From Candidatus Gastranaerophilales bacterium (GTDB lineage Bacteria > Cyanobacteriota > Vampirovibrionia > Gastranaerophilales > Gastranaerophilaceae), in contig CANQLG010000007.1 of the NCBI GenBank assembly GCA_947624645.1, positions 26,816-90,815 of the forward strand: 64,000 nucleotides of DNA, written 5' to 3'. Positions 27,493 to 37,232 of this stretch are shown here, one piece after another; position 1 is the stretch's first letter; every line of letters begins with the position of its first letter. The position numbers and the translations under genes are program-made. Below the pieces are notes generated by a model. It was not told the origin of the DNA. It saw nothing but the letters and a program-made list of their open reading frames with translations, and did no database searches.

Positions 27493-28863
27493 TTGTTTGA
27501 AAAATTTACGGAAAAAGCAATAGATATAGTTAAATCTGCTCAAATATACGCAATAGAAAATAATCAGGAAAAAATTTATCCCGAACATTTGCTTCTTGCG
27601 CTTCTAGATGACAACAGCAGTATAATAGTTAAAACTTTTTCCGTTTATAAAATAGAAATCAGTGAAATAAAAGAAGAAATCAAAAAATTGTTAAAACAAA
27701 AATCTACTGATAAAGTAGTAGAATTTGTCAGCTTTTCAGAGTCTTCTAAAGAAATATTTTTAAGAACGTTAGATATAGCAAAAATTTTGGGTAACGTTTA
27801 TATAAAACCCGAACACCTTTTCTTGGCAATATGGGATTATCCGAAATTAGAATTAACCGAAATCCTAAAACAAAAAGGTCTTGATATGGATAAGATAAAA
27901 ACAATGCTTTATAATGTCTTGTCCGCAAATAAACATAAAAAGGTAAAACACCCTGAAAGTATTGAAAAAAGAAGACGGGTTGACAGAAGTGAAAGTATTT
28001 TTTCGCTTATAGAAAGTTCGGACAGCTCAAAAATCTTTGATAGAGCAATAGCAAAACTTTCAACTTCAAACTATGAAATATTAGGTACCGAACAAATAAT
28101 GCAATCTATATTGGAAGATGAAAATTCTGAGCTTGTAAAAATATTGAAAAATTTTGGCGTGACCGCTCAAACCTTTGCTGATAAACTCAAAGAAATTTCT
28201 TCCAGAAAAGCCGAGTTTGAGGATAAACAAATAATATTTACTCCCAATGCCCTGAAAACAATTATAAACGCAATAGATATTGTAAGAGAAGAGGGGAATG
28301 CTTCAATTTTACCCGAGCATATAATTCTGGGAATATTGAAGTCAAAAAAAGGAATTGCTTACAATATATTGAAAGAATTGAATGTAAACGAATTTTTGCT
28401 TGAAGAAAAAATAATGCAGCCCATAGAAAGACAAGTAAATGAAACTTTATATATAATGAGGCTCGCTAAACAGGAAGCAAGAAGAATAGGCAATAATACG
28501 GTCGGAAGTGAATTAATACTGTTGGGTATTGTTCTTGAAGCAAACAGTATAGCTGCGTCAGTCCTGAGAGATTTAGGCGTAATAGTTAAAGATGCAAGAG
28601 AAGTTATAGAAGAATTAATCGGCGTTAATGAAGATTATACCGCAAGTGAAATAACTTTCAGCCAAAGAGCAAAATTGATACTGGAAGATGCTTGGAATAT
28701 AGCTAAAAGTCAAAATAAAACCAGAACGACTGCTGATGATTTGTTAATTGCTATATGTAATCAGCCCGATTCTGTTGCGATGAAAGCTTTAAGCAGGTTA
28801 GGAGCAGATGCGCTTGAAATCAGACAGGGAATTAAAAACAGAATTGAACAATACACAATTTGA
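27493..28863 (+). CDS. Protein of six Clp-N repeats without an ATPase domain
   Basis: 456 residues from TTG 27493, chosen because AAGGA lies 8 bases upstream and the protein then begins MFEKFTEKAIDIVKSAQ, like ClpC. Three Clp-N domains (two repeats each) run through the protein; recognisable units include IYPEHLLLALLDD, YIKPEHLFLAIWD, ILPEHIILGILKS, GSELILLGIVLE and TTADDLLIAICNQ. In ClpC/ClpA this domain binds substrates and adaptors. Here no Walker motif or AAA+ module is present, so it cannot unfold proteins itself. It may be an adaptor, decoy or protein-binding scaffold (inference). Confidence 0.8.
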   Translation: MFEKFTEKAIDIVKSAQIYAIENNQEKIYPEHLLLALLDDNSSIIVKTFSVYKIEISEIKEEIKKLLKQKSTDKVVEFVSFSESSKEIFLRTLDIAKILGNVYIKPEHLFLAIWDYPKLELTEILKQKGLDMDKIKTMLYNVLSANKHKKVKHPESIEKRRRVDRSESIFSLIESSDSSKIFDRAIAKLSTSNYEILGTEQIMQSILEDENSELVKILKNFGVTAQTFADKLKEISSRKAEFEDKQIIFTPNALKTIINAIDIVREEGNASILPEHIILGILKSKKGIAYNILKELNVNEFLLEEKIMQPIERQVNETLYIMRLAKQEARRIGNNTVGSELILLGIVLEANSIAASVLRDLGVIVKDAREVIEELIGVNEDYTASEITFSQRAKLILEDAWNIAKSQNKTRTTADDLLIAICNQPDSVAMKALSRLGADALEIRQGIKNRIEQYTI

Positions 28864-30649
28864 ACTTCTTGTACCTGCAAATAATAAAAATACTGCATTA
28901 TGTGCCATAAAAGCCGGAGCGGATGCAATATATATCGGCTATTCTAAATATGGTGCAAGAGCTCAAGCAGGTAATACATTGGATGATATTGTTGATGTTA
29001 TTGAATTTGCACACAGTTTTAGGGTAAAAGTTTATATTACAATAAATACAATATTGAAAGATGAAGAGCTAAATCAAGTTGAAAAGCTTATTTGGAAACT
29101 GTATCAACATAAAGCTGACGGGATAATTATACAAGATATGGGGATTTTAGAGCTGAATCTTCCGCCTATACCTTTAATTGCAAGTACTCAGTGTCATAAT
29201 AATACCGTTGAAAAAATAAAATTTTTGGAAAAAACCGGTTTTAAACGTGTAATTTTGCCCCGAGAAATAAGTTTAAAAGAAATCAAGGAAATAAGTAAAA
29301 ATACAAATATAGAGTTGGAATGTTTTATACACGGAGCTTTATGTGTATCATACAGCGGTCAATGTTATATGAGTTGTAAAATAGGCTCAAGAAGTGCAAA
29401 TAGAGGCGAGTGCGCTCAACCTTGCCGTAAAAAATATTCTCTTAAAGATGCCGACGGTAAGATAATTATAAAAGATAAATATTTATTGAGTATGAAAGAC
29501 CTTAATCTTTCTAATAAGCTTGAGGACTTGATTTTAAACGGTATAACATCTTTTAAAATTGAAGGCAGACTTAAAAATGAAGCTTATGTTATTAATACGA
29601 CAGCTTTTTACAGGAAAAAACTTGATGAGATACTTAAAAAATACGGTTTAAAAAAGTCGTCTCAAGGTATTATAGAATATAGTTTTGAACCTGATATCCA
29701 TAAAACTTTTAACAGGGGTTATACTGATTTTTATATAACGGGAGAAAAAAACGACCTTGCAACAATTAATTATACAGGTTCGTCGGGAGAATATACAGGA
29801 AAAGTTAAATCCGTAAAAGAAAAATCTTTTATAATTGACAATGCCGACTTTAATAACGGTGACGGTATATGCTTTTTTAACGCACAAAATGAACTAATCG
29901 GGACGTATATAAATAAAGTCTGCGGAAGTGAAATTTTCCCATCTTCTATGGATTCAATAAAAAAAGGAACAAAAATATACAGAAACTATAATAAAAAATT
30001 TGAAGATGAACTGAAAAATTGTGTAATTAAAAGAAAAATTCCCGTAAAATTAAGAATCAGACAAATAAATACGGGGTTAATATTCTTTCTGGAAGATGAA
30101 GAGGGCAATATTGCCGGTTTTATTAGTGAATATGATATCGCTCAAAATAAAGAAAAAGCGTTAGAAACGTTAAACCGGCAATTATTAAAAACAGGCGGAA
30201 GCGAATTTGTAATTATAAATACAGATATAAAAGTTAAAACTGCTCCTTTTTTTAAGATATCTAAAATTAATGAAATAAGAAGAATATTATGTGACAATTT
30301 GCGAAAAATAAGAAATAAAAATTATAATGTACCAAAAAGAAATTCAAAAATTGTTATATGCGAATATCCCCAAAAAGTATTAGATTACAGAGCCAACATA
30401 TACAATAAAAAAGCGGAAATATTCTATAAAAAACGGGGATGCGAAATAAAAGAATATGCATTTGAAACAAGCCCTAAAACAAAAAAGCATGCCGTATTAA
30501 TGACATCAAAATACTGTATAAAAAAACAATTAGGACTATGCGGAAATAATCAATATAAAGAACCGTTCGTACTAACAGACGAATGCAACAAGAATTACCT
30601 TGTTGCATTTAGTTGTCTCGACTGTGTTATGAATATTCTATCAGATTAG
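28808..30649 (+). CDS. U32 family protein (RlhA/TrhP-like RNA hydroxylation)
   Basis: 613 residues if started at ATG 28808, which has AGGAG only 3 bases upstream. TTG at 28844 would begin next to the conserved start FELLVPANN and is a real alternative; the gene overlaps the Clp-N gene either way. U32 features: AGADAIYIGYSKYGAR, STQCHNNT, and the Cys-rich HGALCVSYSGQCYMSC with GECAQPCR, the presumed iron-sulfur ligands. The long C-terminal part fits the DUF3656-containing branch. E. coli homologues hydroxylate 23S rRNA or tRNA. It overlaps the convergent gene by 4 bases. Confidence 0.8.
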   Translation: MRLKSDRELKTELNNTQFELLVPANNKNTALCAIKAGADAIYIGYSKYGARAQAGNTLDDIVDVIEFAHSFRVKVYITINTILKDEELNQVEKLIWKLYQHKADGIIIQDMGILELNLPPIPLIASTQCHNNTVEKIKFLEKTGFKRVILPREISLKEIKEISKNTNIELECFIHGALCVSYSGQCYMSCKIGSRSANRGECAQPCRKKYSLKDADGKIIIKDKYLLSMKDLNLSNKLEDLILNGITSFKIEGRLKNEAYVINTTAFYRKKLDEILKKYGLKKSSQGIIEYSFEPDIHKTFNRGYTDFYITGEKNDLATINYTGSSGEYTGKVKSVKEKSFIIDNADFNNGDGICFFNAQNELIGTYINKVCGSEIFPSSMDSIKKGTKIYRNYNKKFEDELKNCVIKRKIPVKLRIRQINTGLIFFLEDEEGNIAGFISEYDIAQNKEKALETLNRQLLKTGGSEFVIINTDIKVKTAPFFKISKINEIRRILCDNLRKIRNKNYNVPKRNSKIVICEYPQKVLDYRANIYNKKAEIFYKKRGCEIKEYAFETSPKTKKHAVLMTSKYCIKKQLGLCGNNQYKEPFVLTDECNKNYLVAFSCLDCVMNILSD

Positions 30650-31230
30650 GATCTTTTTAAAGAAGCATAAGCAGGTTGGTTAGCTATTAAGTTAGCGATA
30701 GAAGTCATTTGATTTCCGTCATTAACATATAATTTAGATAAGTAGTTTAATCTTTTAACCAATTTTGAATCGCTTTGTTTTAAAGAAGGATTAACAGAGG
30801 TAAAAGCAATCCAGGTATTAACTTCACAATTCCAAGCTCTGACTTCTTCTTCATAGGTTTTTGTATTTTCATGGTGAACGCTTTCGTGAGCTATTAAGCA
30901 AGCGATAGCTTCAACAGGCGCTGTTTTATAATTTGAACTGATTAAAATAACAAGTGTGCCTTCTGATGTTTTAGCAGTAACGGCTTCACATGTTCCGTAA
31001 CCCATAACTGCCATATCTCTGAACATAATTCTTATAGGTTTATTTGTAGAATTTTGACCTTTTATAACATTTAAAACTTTGGTGTTATTCATTGCTTCTA
31101 ATCTGTTTAAAGCTTCAACTAAAACAGGTTGTTTAGTATTTGCCGAATAATCCGTTGCAAAAGCAACATTAGAAAAGCTCAACACAATTAATGCGCTAAA
31201 GAGCACAACTATCTTACTCAATAATTTCAT
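30646..31230 (-). CDS. Exported HExxH metallopeptidase-like protein
   Basis: 194 residues from ATG 31230 (AGGA 9 bases upstream); upstream in-frame codons lack an RBS. The signal peptide is about residues 1-26, ending SNVAFA. LIAHESVHHENTK contains a HExxH zinc motif, and the following EEEVRAWNCE could supply a third ligand. GYGTCEAV and NCEVN have two cysteines that may pair. Function as a periplasmic peptidase is inferred; no family name is recognised. Its 3' end overlaps the convergent U32 gene by 4 bases. Confidence 0.6.
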   Translation of the reverse strand: MKLLSKIVVLFSALIVLSFSNVAFATDYSANTKQPVLVEALNRLEAMNNTKVLNVIKGQNSTNKPIRIMFRDMAVMGYGTCEAVTAKTSEGTLVILISSNYKTAPVEAIACLIAHESVHHENTKTYEEEVRAWNCEVNTWIAFTSVNPSLKQSDSKLVKRLNYLSKLYVNDGNQMTSIANLIANQPAYASLKRS

Positions 31231-31349
31231 AACAGGGAATCCTTTAGAACAACTATCTTTTACATTCGCATGAGATTTTATTAACCTCACAAAAAAAGAT
31301 ATCGGCATTTAGAAAAAAAACTTTAGTAAAAAGTTCAATTTTTGATGTT

Positions 31350-31372
31350 TTTTGTAACATTAGTTTACAAAA
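31350..31372. promoter_or_regulatory. Palindrome in a divergent promoter region
   Basis: TTTTGTAA (31350-31357) and TTACAAAA (31365-31372) form a perfect 8-bp inverted repeat spaced by 7 bases, between the divergent metallopeptidase-like and lpd-like genes. It has the size of an operator for a dimeric regulator, but AT-rich palindromes also arise by chance. Confidence 0.35.
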
Positions 31373-31449
31373 TCAAGCTAAAAGCCTTTAAAATCAACAT
31401 TTTTAATTTTAGATATTTTAATGTATAATGAAAAAAGAGGGATAGTTTT

Positions 31450-32769
31450 ATGTATGATATCGGAATAATCGGAGCGGGACCTGCAGGATATAGTGCGGCA
31501 ATTAGAGCTGCACAAAAAGGTTTAAAGGTTGTTTTATTTGAAAAAGAATATGTAGGCGGTACATGCCTGAATAAGGGCTGTATACCTACTAAAACCGTTT
31601 TACATTCCTGTAAAATATTATCCGAATTAAAAAATGCTGAAAAATTCGGTATTAAGGCAGAAAATATTTCTTTTGATTTTGAAAAAATTTGGCAAAGACA
31701 AAAAAAAATATCGGAAAAAATTCGTAATTCTCTTACTAATTTGATAAAAAGTTATGGAATAGAAATCATTAACGAGGAAGCAAAGGTTGAACATTCGGGG
31801 TTAATAAAAACAGATACAAATAATTATCAAGTCAAAAATATTCTTATAGCAATAGGCTCTGAACCCAATAAAATAAAGTTTAATGGCGAATATGATGAAA
31901 ATTTTATTTTAACTTCCGATGATATGTTAAATCTGACAAAATTGCCCGAAAGTATATTAATAACAGGCTCGGGGGCAATCGGTATTGAATGGGCAAGAAT
32001 ATTGTCGTGTTTAGGGGTAAAAGTTACTATTGTTGAAATGATGGATAAAATCCTGCCGATAGCGGACGATGAAGTATCAGAAAGAGTTGTAAGACTTTTA
32101 AAGAAAAGCAGAATAACTTTTTATACTTCCGCGACGGTAGAAGAAATCAAGGGTAAAACGATAAAACTGTCAAACGGTCAGGCTTTAGAGGCGGATTGTG
32201 TTTTATCAGCAGCAGGAAGAAAAACTCTTAAAGAGTTTGGTGATATAAAAATAGAATCAGGGTTTAAAACAAATAAAGACAATATATATGCCATAGGCGA
32301 TATAACAAGAGAAAGTATGCTTGCCCATAGTGCAATAAAACAGGCGGAAAATGTTATAGAATATATAATAAACGGAAATGAACCCAAGTTTGATAAAAAT
32401 CTTGTCCCATCCGTAATATATGGTTCTCCTGAAATAGCTTGGATAGGTAAAACCGAGCAGGAACTCCAAGGTATGCAGTATAAAAAATCATTATTCCCGA
32501 TTTCGGCTTTAGGTAAAGCTTTTGCAGAAGATAAAATTGATGGTTTTATAAAAATACTGGCAACAGATGATGAAATTTTGGGTGCTCATATTATTTCCGA
32601 AGAAGCAAGTGCATTAATTCAACAAATCGCAATTGCCATGGCAAATAAATTAAGTCCTAAAAATCTGCAAAAAGTCATATATGCTCATCCGACGTATTCT
32701 GAAGGTATATCTGAAAGTATTTTAGCTCTTGATAATATGGCTTTAAATATACCTCCAAAAATAGTATAA
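31450..32769 (+). CDS. lpdA: Dihydrolipoamide dehydrogenase-like flavoprotein
   Basis: 439 residues, slightly shorter than the usual 460-475. FAD motif IGAGPAGYSAAIRA, redox disulfide in GGTCLNKGCIPTK, NAD motif ITGSGAIGIEWA, and the C-terminal catalytic HPTYSEGISE with His and Glu. These are the lipoamide dehydrogenase signatures. The enzyme reoxidises lipoyl groups in 2-oxoacid dehydrogenase or glycine cleavage complexes. None of those partner genes are adjacent; glyA in the window is compatible with glycine metabolism. AGAGGGA lies upstream, and TATAAT at 31424-31429 is a likely -10. Confidence 0.85.
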   Translation: MYDIGIIGAGPAGYSAAIRAAQKGLKVVLFEKEYVGGTCLNKGCIPTKTVLHSCKILSELKNAEKFGIKAENISFDFEKIWQRQKKISEKIRNSLTNLIKSYGIEIINEEAKVEHSGLIKTDTNNYQVKNILIAIGSEPNKIKFNGEYDENFILTSDDMLNLTKLPESILITGSGAIGIEWARILSCLGVKVTIVEMMDKILPIADDEVSERVVRLLKKSRITFYTSATVEEIKGKTIKLSNGQALEADCVLSAAGRKTLKEFGDIKIESGFKTNKDNIYAIGDITRESMLAHSAIKQAENVIEYIINGNEPKFDKNLVPSVIYGSPEIAWIGKTEQELQGMQYKKSLFPISALGKAFAEDKIDGFIKILATDDEILGAHIISEEASALIQQIAIAMANKLSPKNLQKVIYAHPTYSEGISESILALDNMALNIPPKIV

Positions 32770-32783
32770 ATCAGCAGATGATA

Positions 32784-33686
32784 TTAATTATTTTTTGCCT
32801 GAAATTTTGATGCAAAGTGGTCTTTTAATTTTACTGCACTAAATGCTGCAACCCCAAGCGTAATAGCTGTACCTAAATAAGATACATAGCCACCTATATT
32901 AGTTTTTAATACTTTTTTAGCAAGTTCTTTCGGCAAATTAGAGTTAGCCCATTTGCACCCTCTGATAGAGGCCATGCCTTCTTCTAAAAGCATAGGCATC
33001 ATTGCAGCAAATGCTAATTTACCTGCATTGTTCCTTACTGCATTTTTAGCTTTTTGACCTTTTGTTAGTTCTTGACCGTCTTTAGCTTCTGCATTGTTTG
33101 TATAAGCACCGAATAGAGCTAATCCCATTGCAAGTGCTATTCCCGGCATTCTTATACCTTGCATAAATTTCCAAAATTTAGAATTATTATAATTTATTGC
33201 ATGCCCTATTTCATGAAAAACAGCAGTGGGCAGCTTATCTTTATTTATAAGAATAGAATTTTTATTATATAATATATTACCCAGCCCAATTTCTATTGGT
33301 TTATTTATGAAAGCGGCATTATTTCCGGCTGCAACTGATGCTATCGGATGTATATATTCCATGACTTTACCAAGAGCCCCTGGTAAATTAAATCCGGCTG
33401 ATTTTACATTTTCAATTACAACACCTTTTTCTGAAAGTCCTCTTGAAGTTATGAATTTTTCAGCAGAAGCCATAATTTGATTGATTTGGTCTGGATTTAA
33501 TTTTTTATTGGAAGAAATCATAGTTTTTAAAGCCACACCCGCAACCGGTAAACCCATAGCGGTTTGAATTACACTTGAACCTGTGGCAGCAGCGGTTGAA
33601 GCCAAAAACACACCCTTTTTCTTCTTGCTTTCTGCCTTTTTAATTTGCATATTATTTACTGCTCCGGTTCTGTTAATTGAAACCAT
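32784..33686 (-). CDS. Membrane-associated HExxH metallopeptidase-like protein
   Basis: 300 residues from ATG 33686, which has AAAGG upstream; an in-frame ATG at 33731 lacks an RBS. A basic N-terminus with the run KKKK is followed by hydrophobic segments. AVFHEIGHAINY is a zinc-peptidase HExxH motif near residue 142, with two further hydrophobic stretches (about 165-180 and 262-280) and LLEEGMASIRG as a possible third-ligand region. It is probably an inner-membrane metallopeptidase; the substrate is unknown. Confidence 0.55.
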   Translation of the reverse strand: MVSINRTGAVNNMQIKKAESKKKKGVFLASTAAATGSSVIQTAMGLPVAGVALKTMISSNKKLNPDQINQIMASAEKFITSRGLSEKGVVIENVKSAGFNLPGALGKVMEYIHPIASVAAGNNAAFINKPIEIGLGNILYNKNSILINKDKLPTAVFHEIGHAINYNNSKFWKFMQGIRMPGIALAMGLALFGAYTNNAEAKDGQELTKGQKAKNAVRNNAGKLAFAAMMPMLLEEGMASIRGCKWANSNLPKELAKKVLKTNIGGYVSYLGTAITLGVAAFSAVKLKDHFASKFQAKNN

Positions 33687-33778
33687 ACATTTTGCCTTTT
33701 TATTTTTTGTATGGTTTACAAAACATATCAATTTTTAGAATTGATTTTTCTTCAATTAGTGTTAACTTTTGTGACAGA

Positions 33779-34189
33779 TTATAATATTTTTTGAAAACTG
33801 GTTTTGTTATTTAATTCAATATAGTTATGAAGTTTCTGAATAAGTATCGGTGAAAAATTATAATTGTTGTCGACGGGAATTATTTTAATAAAAGAATTAT
33901 AGCCGTCTTGAGCTGATATACAGGCAATAAATTCTTTGGAATATGCCTTAAACAGAACACTTCCTGTTTTAAACTGTATTTCTTCAATGGAATAATTATT
34001 TTCATTAATGGCGGAAAGTAAGAGATATAGCAGATTTTCCGCTGTTGTTTTATAAGACTTAGCAAAATCAAGACTTGACGGAACCGTTTTGATAGCTGAC
34101 GCCGCAGGTATAATATTTTCGGCTGAGCTTGCCAAAGGAAATGCTGCTAAAATATATAAAGAAAAAATTGTTGCTGCCAAATATTTCAT
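33779..34189 (-). CDS. Small exported protein of unknown function
   Basis: 136 residues from ATG 34189 (GGAG 5 bases upstream). The signal peptide is MKYLAATIFSLYILAAFPLASSA. The mature part has no recognised motif. The start overlaps the polA stop by one base (TAATG), so it is translated from the polA transcript. I recognise no family. Confidence 0.55.
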   Translation of the reverse strand: MKYLAATIFSLYILAAFPLASSAENIIPAASAIKTVPSSLDFAKSYKTTAENLLYLLLSAINENNYSIEEIQFKTGSVLFKAYSKEFIACISAQDGYNSFIKIIPVDNNYNFSPILIQKLHNYIELNNKTSFQKIL

Positions 34190-37059
34190 TATATCTCCAT
34201 CCAAGATTGTCCTTGATATATATCAACCTTTAATGGTACCAAAAACGGCTGATCTAATTCCATTGCATTTTGAACAAGTGATTTTACTTTGTCTATTTCA
34301 GTATTAATCGTTTCGATAACAAGTTCATCGTGCACTTGTATGATTATTTTAGATTTAATACTATTTTTTGTAAAGTAATCATTTAATCTAACCATTGCTA
34401 ACTTCATAACATCAGCTGCACTGCCTTGTATGGGCGCATTGATAGCAGCTCTTTGCGCCGCTTCTTGTATTTTAGCGTTAGCAGATAACAGTCCCGAACT
34501 TAAATATCGTTTTCTTCCCCAAAGTGTTTCAACATAACCATGTGCATATGCAAATTTTATTGTTTCATCCATATATTCTTTTATTCCGGGGTAGGTTTTA
34601 AAATAGCGGTCTATAAAATCTTGCGCTTCAAATGGAGATATTCCAAGACTTGAGGCTAATCCGTATCGTGATTGCCCATATACAATCCCAAAATTTACTG
34701 CTTTTGCTTTGGAACGCATTTCTTTGGTTACTTCATCTAAAGGCACTCCAAAAACCTTGCTTGCGGTTGAACTATGTACATCTTCATCCTCACAAAACGC
34801 TTCTATTAAATTATCATCTCGTGAAATATGAGCTAATAATCTTAATTCTATTTGAGAATAATCCGCTGAAATTATAACATTTTCTTTATTTTCAGCTGTA
34901 AATGCACCCCTTATTCTGTTTCCTAAAGCAGTTCTTGTCGGGATATTTTGTAAATTGGGATTTGATGATGACAGTCTTCCCGTTGTTGTAATGGTTTGAT
35001 TAAAACTTGTGTGGATTCGGTTATCAATCGGGCTTCTTAATTCGGGCAATGTATCAACGTATGTGCTTTTTAGTTTGGCAAGATGCCTTTGTTCTAATAT
35101 ATCTTTTGCAATTTGGTGTTCTTCCGCTAAAGTTTCCAGTACTTTTGCACTTGTCGAATACCCTGTTTTTGATTTCATACCTTTTGCTTTTAATTGCATT
35201 TTACCGAAAAGAATGTCGCCTACCTGCTTGGGAGAGTTAATATTAAATTGCTCGCCGGCTGCTTCGTATATTTTATTTTCTGTTATTTCAAGTTTTTCAT
35301 TTATTTCTTTTTCTATACCGCTAAGACATTCAACATCTATATGGGCTCCGTTTTCTTCCATCTGCATTAAAACAGCTGATAGCGGAACTTCAATATTGTA
35401 TAAAAGGTCAAGCTCTTTTTCATCCAAATTATTTTGCCAATATTTGGTCAATAAAAGGGTTGCAAATGCATCATCACATGCATATGAACCTGCATCTTCT
35501 ATATTAACGGTTTCAATACTGTATGATTTAGTTGAGGTCTTTTTTAAAAGCTCTTCAAATTCAACCATTATATAATTAAGATAGTCGCTTGCTTGCTGCT
35601 TAAGTCCGTGTTTACGTGATGAATCTTTTATATAACTTGCAAGCATTGTATCAAAAATTACGTTTTCAACTTTCATATTGTGGTGATTTAGAACGTGACA
35701 GTCAAATTTAGCATTTTGCAGCGTTTTGGCTATTAATTTATCTGCAAAAATCGGGGCTAATTTTTCCCTTACCAAATCCAATTCCAATTGCTGCCCGACT
35801 AAATGAAATACAGGTATATAGTACGATTTGACTAAATCGGATTTTGTTTCATCAACTTTTACCCGATTATTCTTAGCACTTATTTGTTCAGAATAAGCTA
35901 AAGAAATTCCGACTAAATCACACTCTAAAGGATTAATTCCCGTTGTTTCAACATCAAGTGAAAATATAGTTTGCTTTTTTAGTTCTTCTGTTAATTTATC
36001 AAGTTTTTCAACGGTATCTACAATAGTTTTTACGTGGTTGTATTCTCTGTGTGAAGTATTGACAAGAATTTCACCTATACCAAGCCCTAATTGCATTTGA
36101 CCTTCAGGATTGGTAAATTCTTGAGTTAAACAATTTTCGGTAACATTCGGTTCTAAAGCTCCGATTTTAAACGGCTTTAATATATTTTCGGAATTTTTTA
36201 AGAAATTATAAAACTGGTTTTTCTTAAAAAACTCAATAACCGCATCATAATTAGGCATTTCAAGTTTTGCGCAGTCAAAATCAAAGTCTATATCTAAATT
36301 GCGCTGAATAGTTGCAAGCTCCTTACTTAATAAAGCAATTTCTTTGCCCTCGGTTAATTTTTTATTTAAGGCTTTTTCTGTTACTTCATCAATATGTTCA
36401 TATATTTGTTCAAGTTTATCAAATCTTGAAAGCAGTTTACAGGCAGTTTTTTCGCCAATCCCTTTTATCCCCGGAATATTATCAGAGGTATCTCCCGATA
36501 ATCCTTTATAGTCAGTAATTTGATATGGATATACCCCCATCTTATCGAAAACTTTATACCAATTAAATTCAATAAGTTCGCCTTTCGATGGCATAATAAC
36601 TTCAATTAAGCCCTCTCTGTCTACTAGTTGGAAAGAATCTCTATCTCCCGTCAATATATATGTTTTATGTTGTTTTTGTTTCGCTTTTGTTGCTATTGTA
36701 CCTATAACGTCATCAGCTTCAAATCCTTCTTTTGTTAATATGGGAATATTTAATGCATGTAATCCTTCTATAATTAATGCCAATTGACTTCTTAGAGTAT
36801 CGGGCATGCTTTCTCTGTTGGCTTTATATTCGGCATACATCTCTGTCCTGTATGTATGCCTTGATACATCAAATGCAACAGCTATTGCATCAGGTTTTAT
36901 TGTATTATTTTGCAGTAAATCAAACAGTGCTTTGAAAAATCCAAATACAGCCCATGTCGGCTGATTATCAGATGTTTTCATTGCCGTTCTTTCCAGTGCA
37001 AAAAAGTATCTGTAAGCCAATGCGTGTCCGTCTATTAATAAAAAATTCTTATCCTGCAT
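34189..37059 (-). CDS. polA: DNA polymerase I
   Basis: 956 residues. N-terminal 5'-3' exonuclease (LLIDGHALAYRYFFAL, GFEADDVIGT, SGDTSDNIPGIKGIGEKTA), a 3'-5' exonuclease domain that keeps its Asp-x-Glu (FSLDVETTGINP) and so looks active, and the polymerase domain with ADYSQIELRLLAHIS, the O-helix RSKAKAVNFGIVYGQSRYG and VHDELVIE. It fills gaps in repair and removes RNA primers. The length is at the upper end for the family. The 173 bases upstream hold its promoter and that of pilin-like gene 2. Confidence 0.97.
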   Translation of the reverse strand: MQDKNFLLIDGHALAYRYFFALERTAMKTSDNQPTWAVFGFFKALFDLLQNNTIKPDAIAVAFDVSRHTYRTEMYAEYKANRESMPDTLRSQLALIIEGLHALNIPILTKEGFEADDVIGTIATKAKQKQHKTYILTGDRDSFQLVDREGLIEVIMPSKGELIEFNWYKVFDKMGVYPYQITDYKGLSGDTSDNIPGIKGIGEKTACKLLSRFDKLEQIYEHIDEVTEKALNKKLTEGKEIALLSKELATIQRNLDIDFDFDCAKLEMPNYDAVIEFFKKNQFYNFLKNSENILKPFKIGALEPNVTENCLTQEFTNPEGQMQLGLGIGEILVNTSHREYNHVKTIVDTVEKLDKLTEELKKQTIFSLDVETTGINPLECDLVGISLAYSEQISAKNNRVKVDETKSDLVKSYYIPVFHLVGQQLELDLVREKLAPIFADKLIAKTLQNAKFDCHVLNHHNMKVENVIFDTMLASYIKDSSRKHGLKQQASDYLNYIMVEFEELLKKTSTKSYSIETVNIEDAGSYACDDAFATLLLTKYWQNNLDEKELDLLYNIEVPLSAVLMQMEENGAHIDVECLSGIEKEINEKLEITENKIYEAAGEQFNINSPKQVGDILFGKMQLKAKGMKSKTGYSTSAKVLETLAEEHQIAKDILEQRHLAKLKSTYVDTLPELRSPIDNRIHTSFNQTITTTGRLSSSNPNLQNIPTRTALGNRIRGAFTAENKENVIISADYSQIELRLLAHISRDDNLIEAFCEDEDVHSSTASKVFGVPLDEVTKEMRSKAKAVNFGIVYGQSRYGLASSLGISPFEAQDFIDRYFKTYPGIKEYMDETIKFAYAHGYVETLWGRKRYLSSGLLSANAKIQEAAQRAAINAPIQGSAADVMKLAMVRLNDYFTKNSIKSKIIIQVHDELVIETINTEIDKVKSLVQNAMELDQPFLVPLKVDIYQGQSWMEI

Positions 37060-37175
37060 AATATCCCCAATTCAATATAGTAATATTTTATTGGAATTAT
37101 GCTTTTTTCTCAAGAAATTAAATTTACTTTAATTTTAATAATCATTGTATTGGAATTATTTTTCTTAAATAAGTA

Positions 37176-37204
37176 TTGTAATAAACCTTAATATATGCAA
37201 TAAT
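37176..37204 (+). promoter_or_regulatory. Promoter of pilin-like gene 2
   Basis: TTGTAA (37176-37181), a 17-base spacer, AATAAT (37199-37204), with the -10 28 bases before the ATG at 37233 and GAGGAAG between. The same arrangement is seen before the other two pilin-like genes. Confidence 0.5.
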
Positions 37205-37232
37205 TAGACTAAAAGATTTGAGGAAGAGCATT

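Noticed and set aside
35009..35575. A 188-codon plus-strand frame opposite polA
   Set aside because: It runs antisense to the conserved polymerase domain and lacks a ribosome-binding site; polA explains the coding signal.
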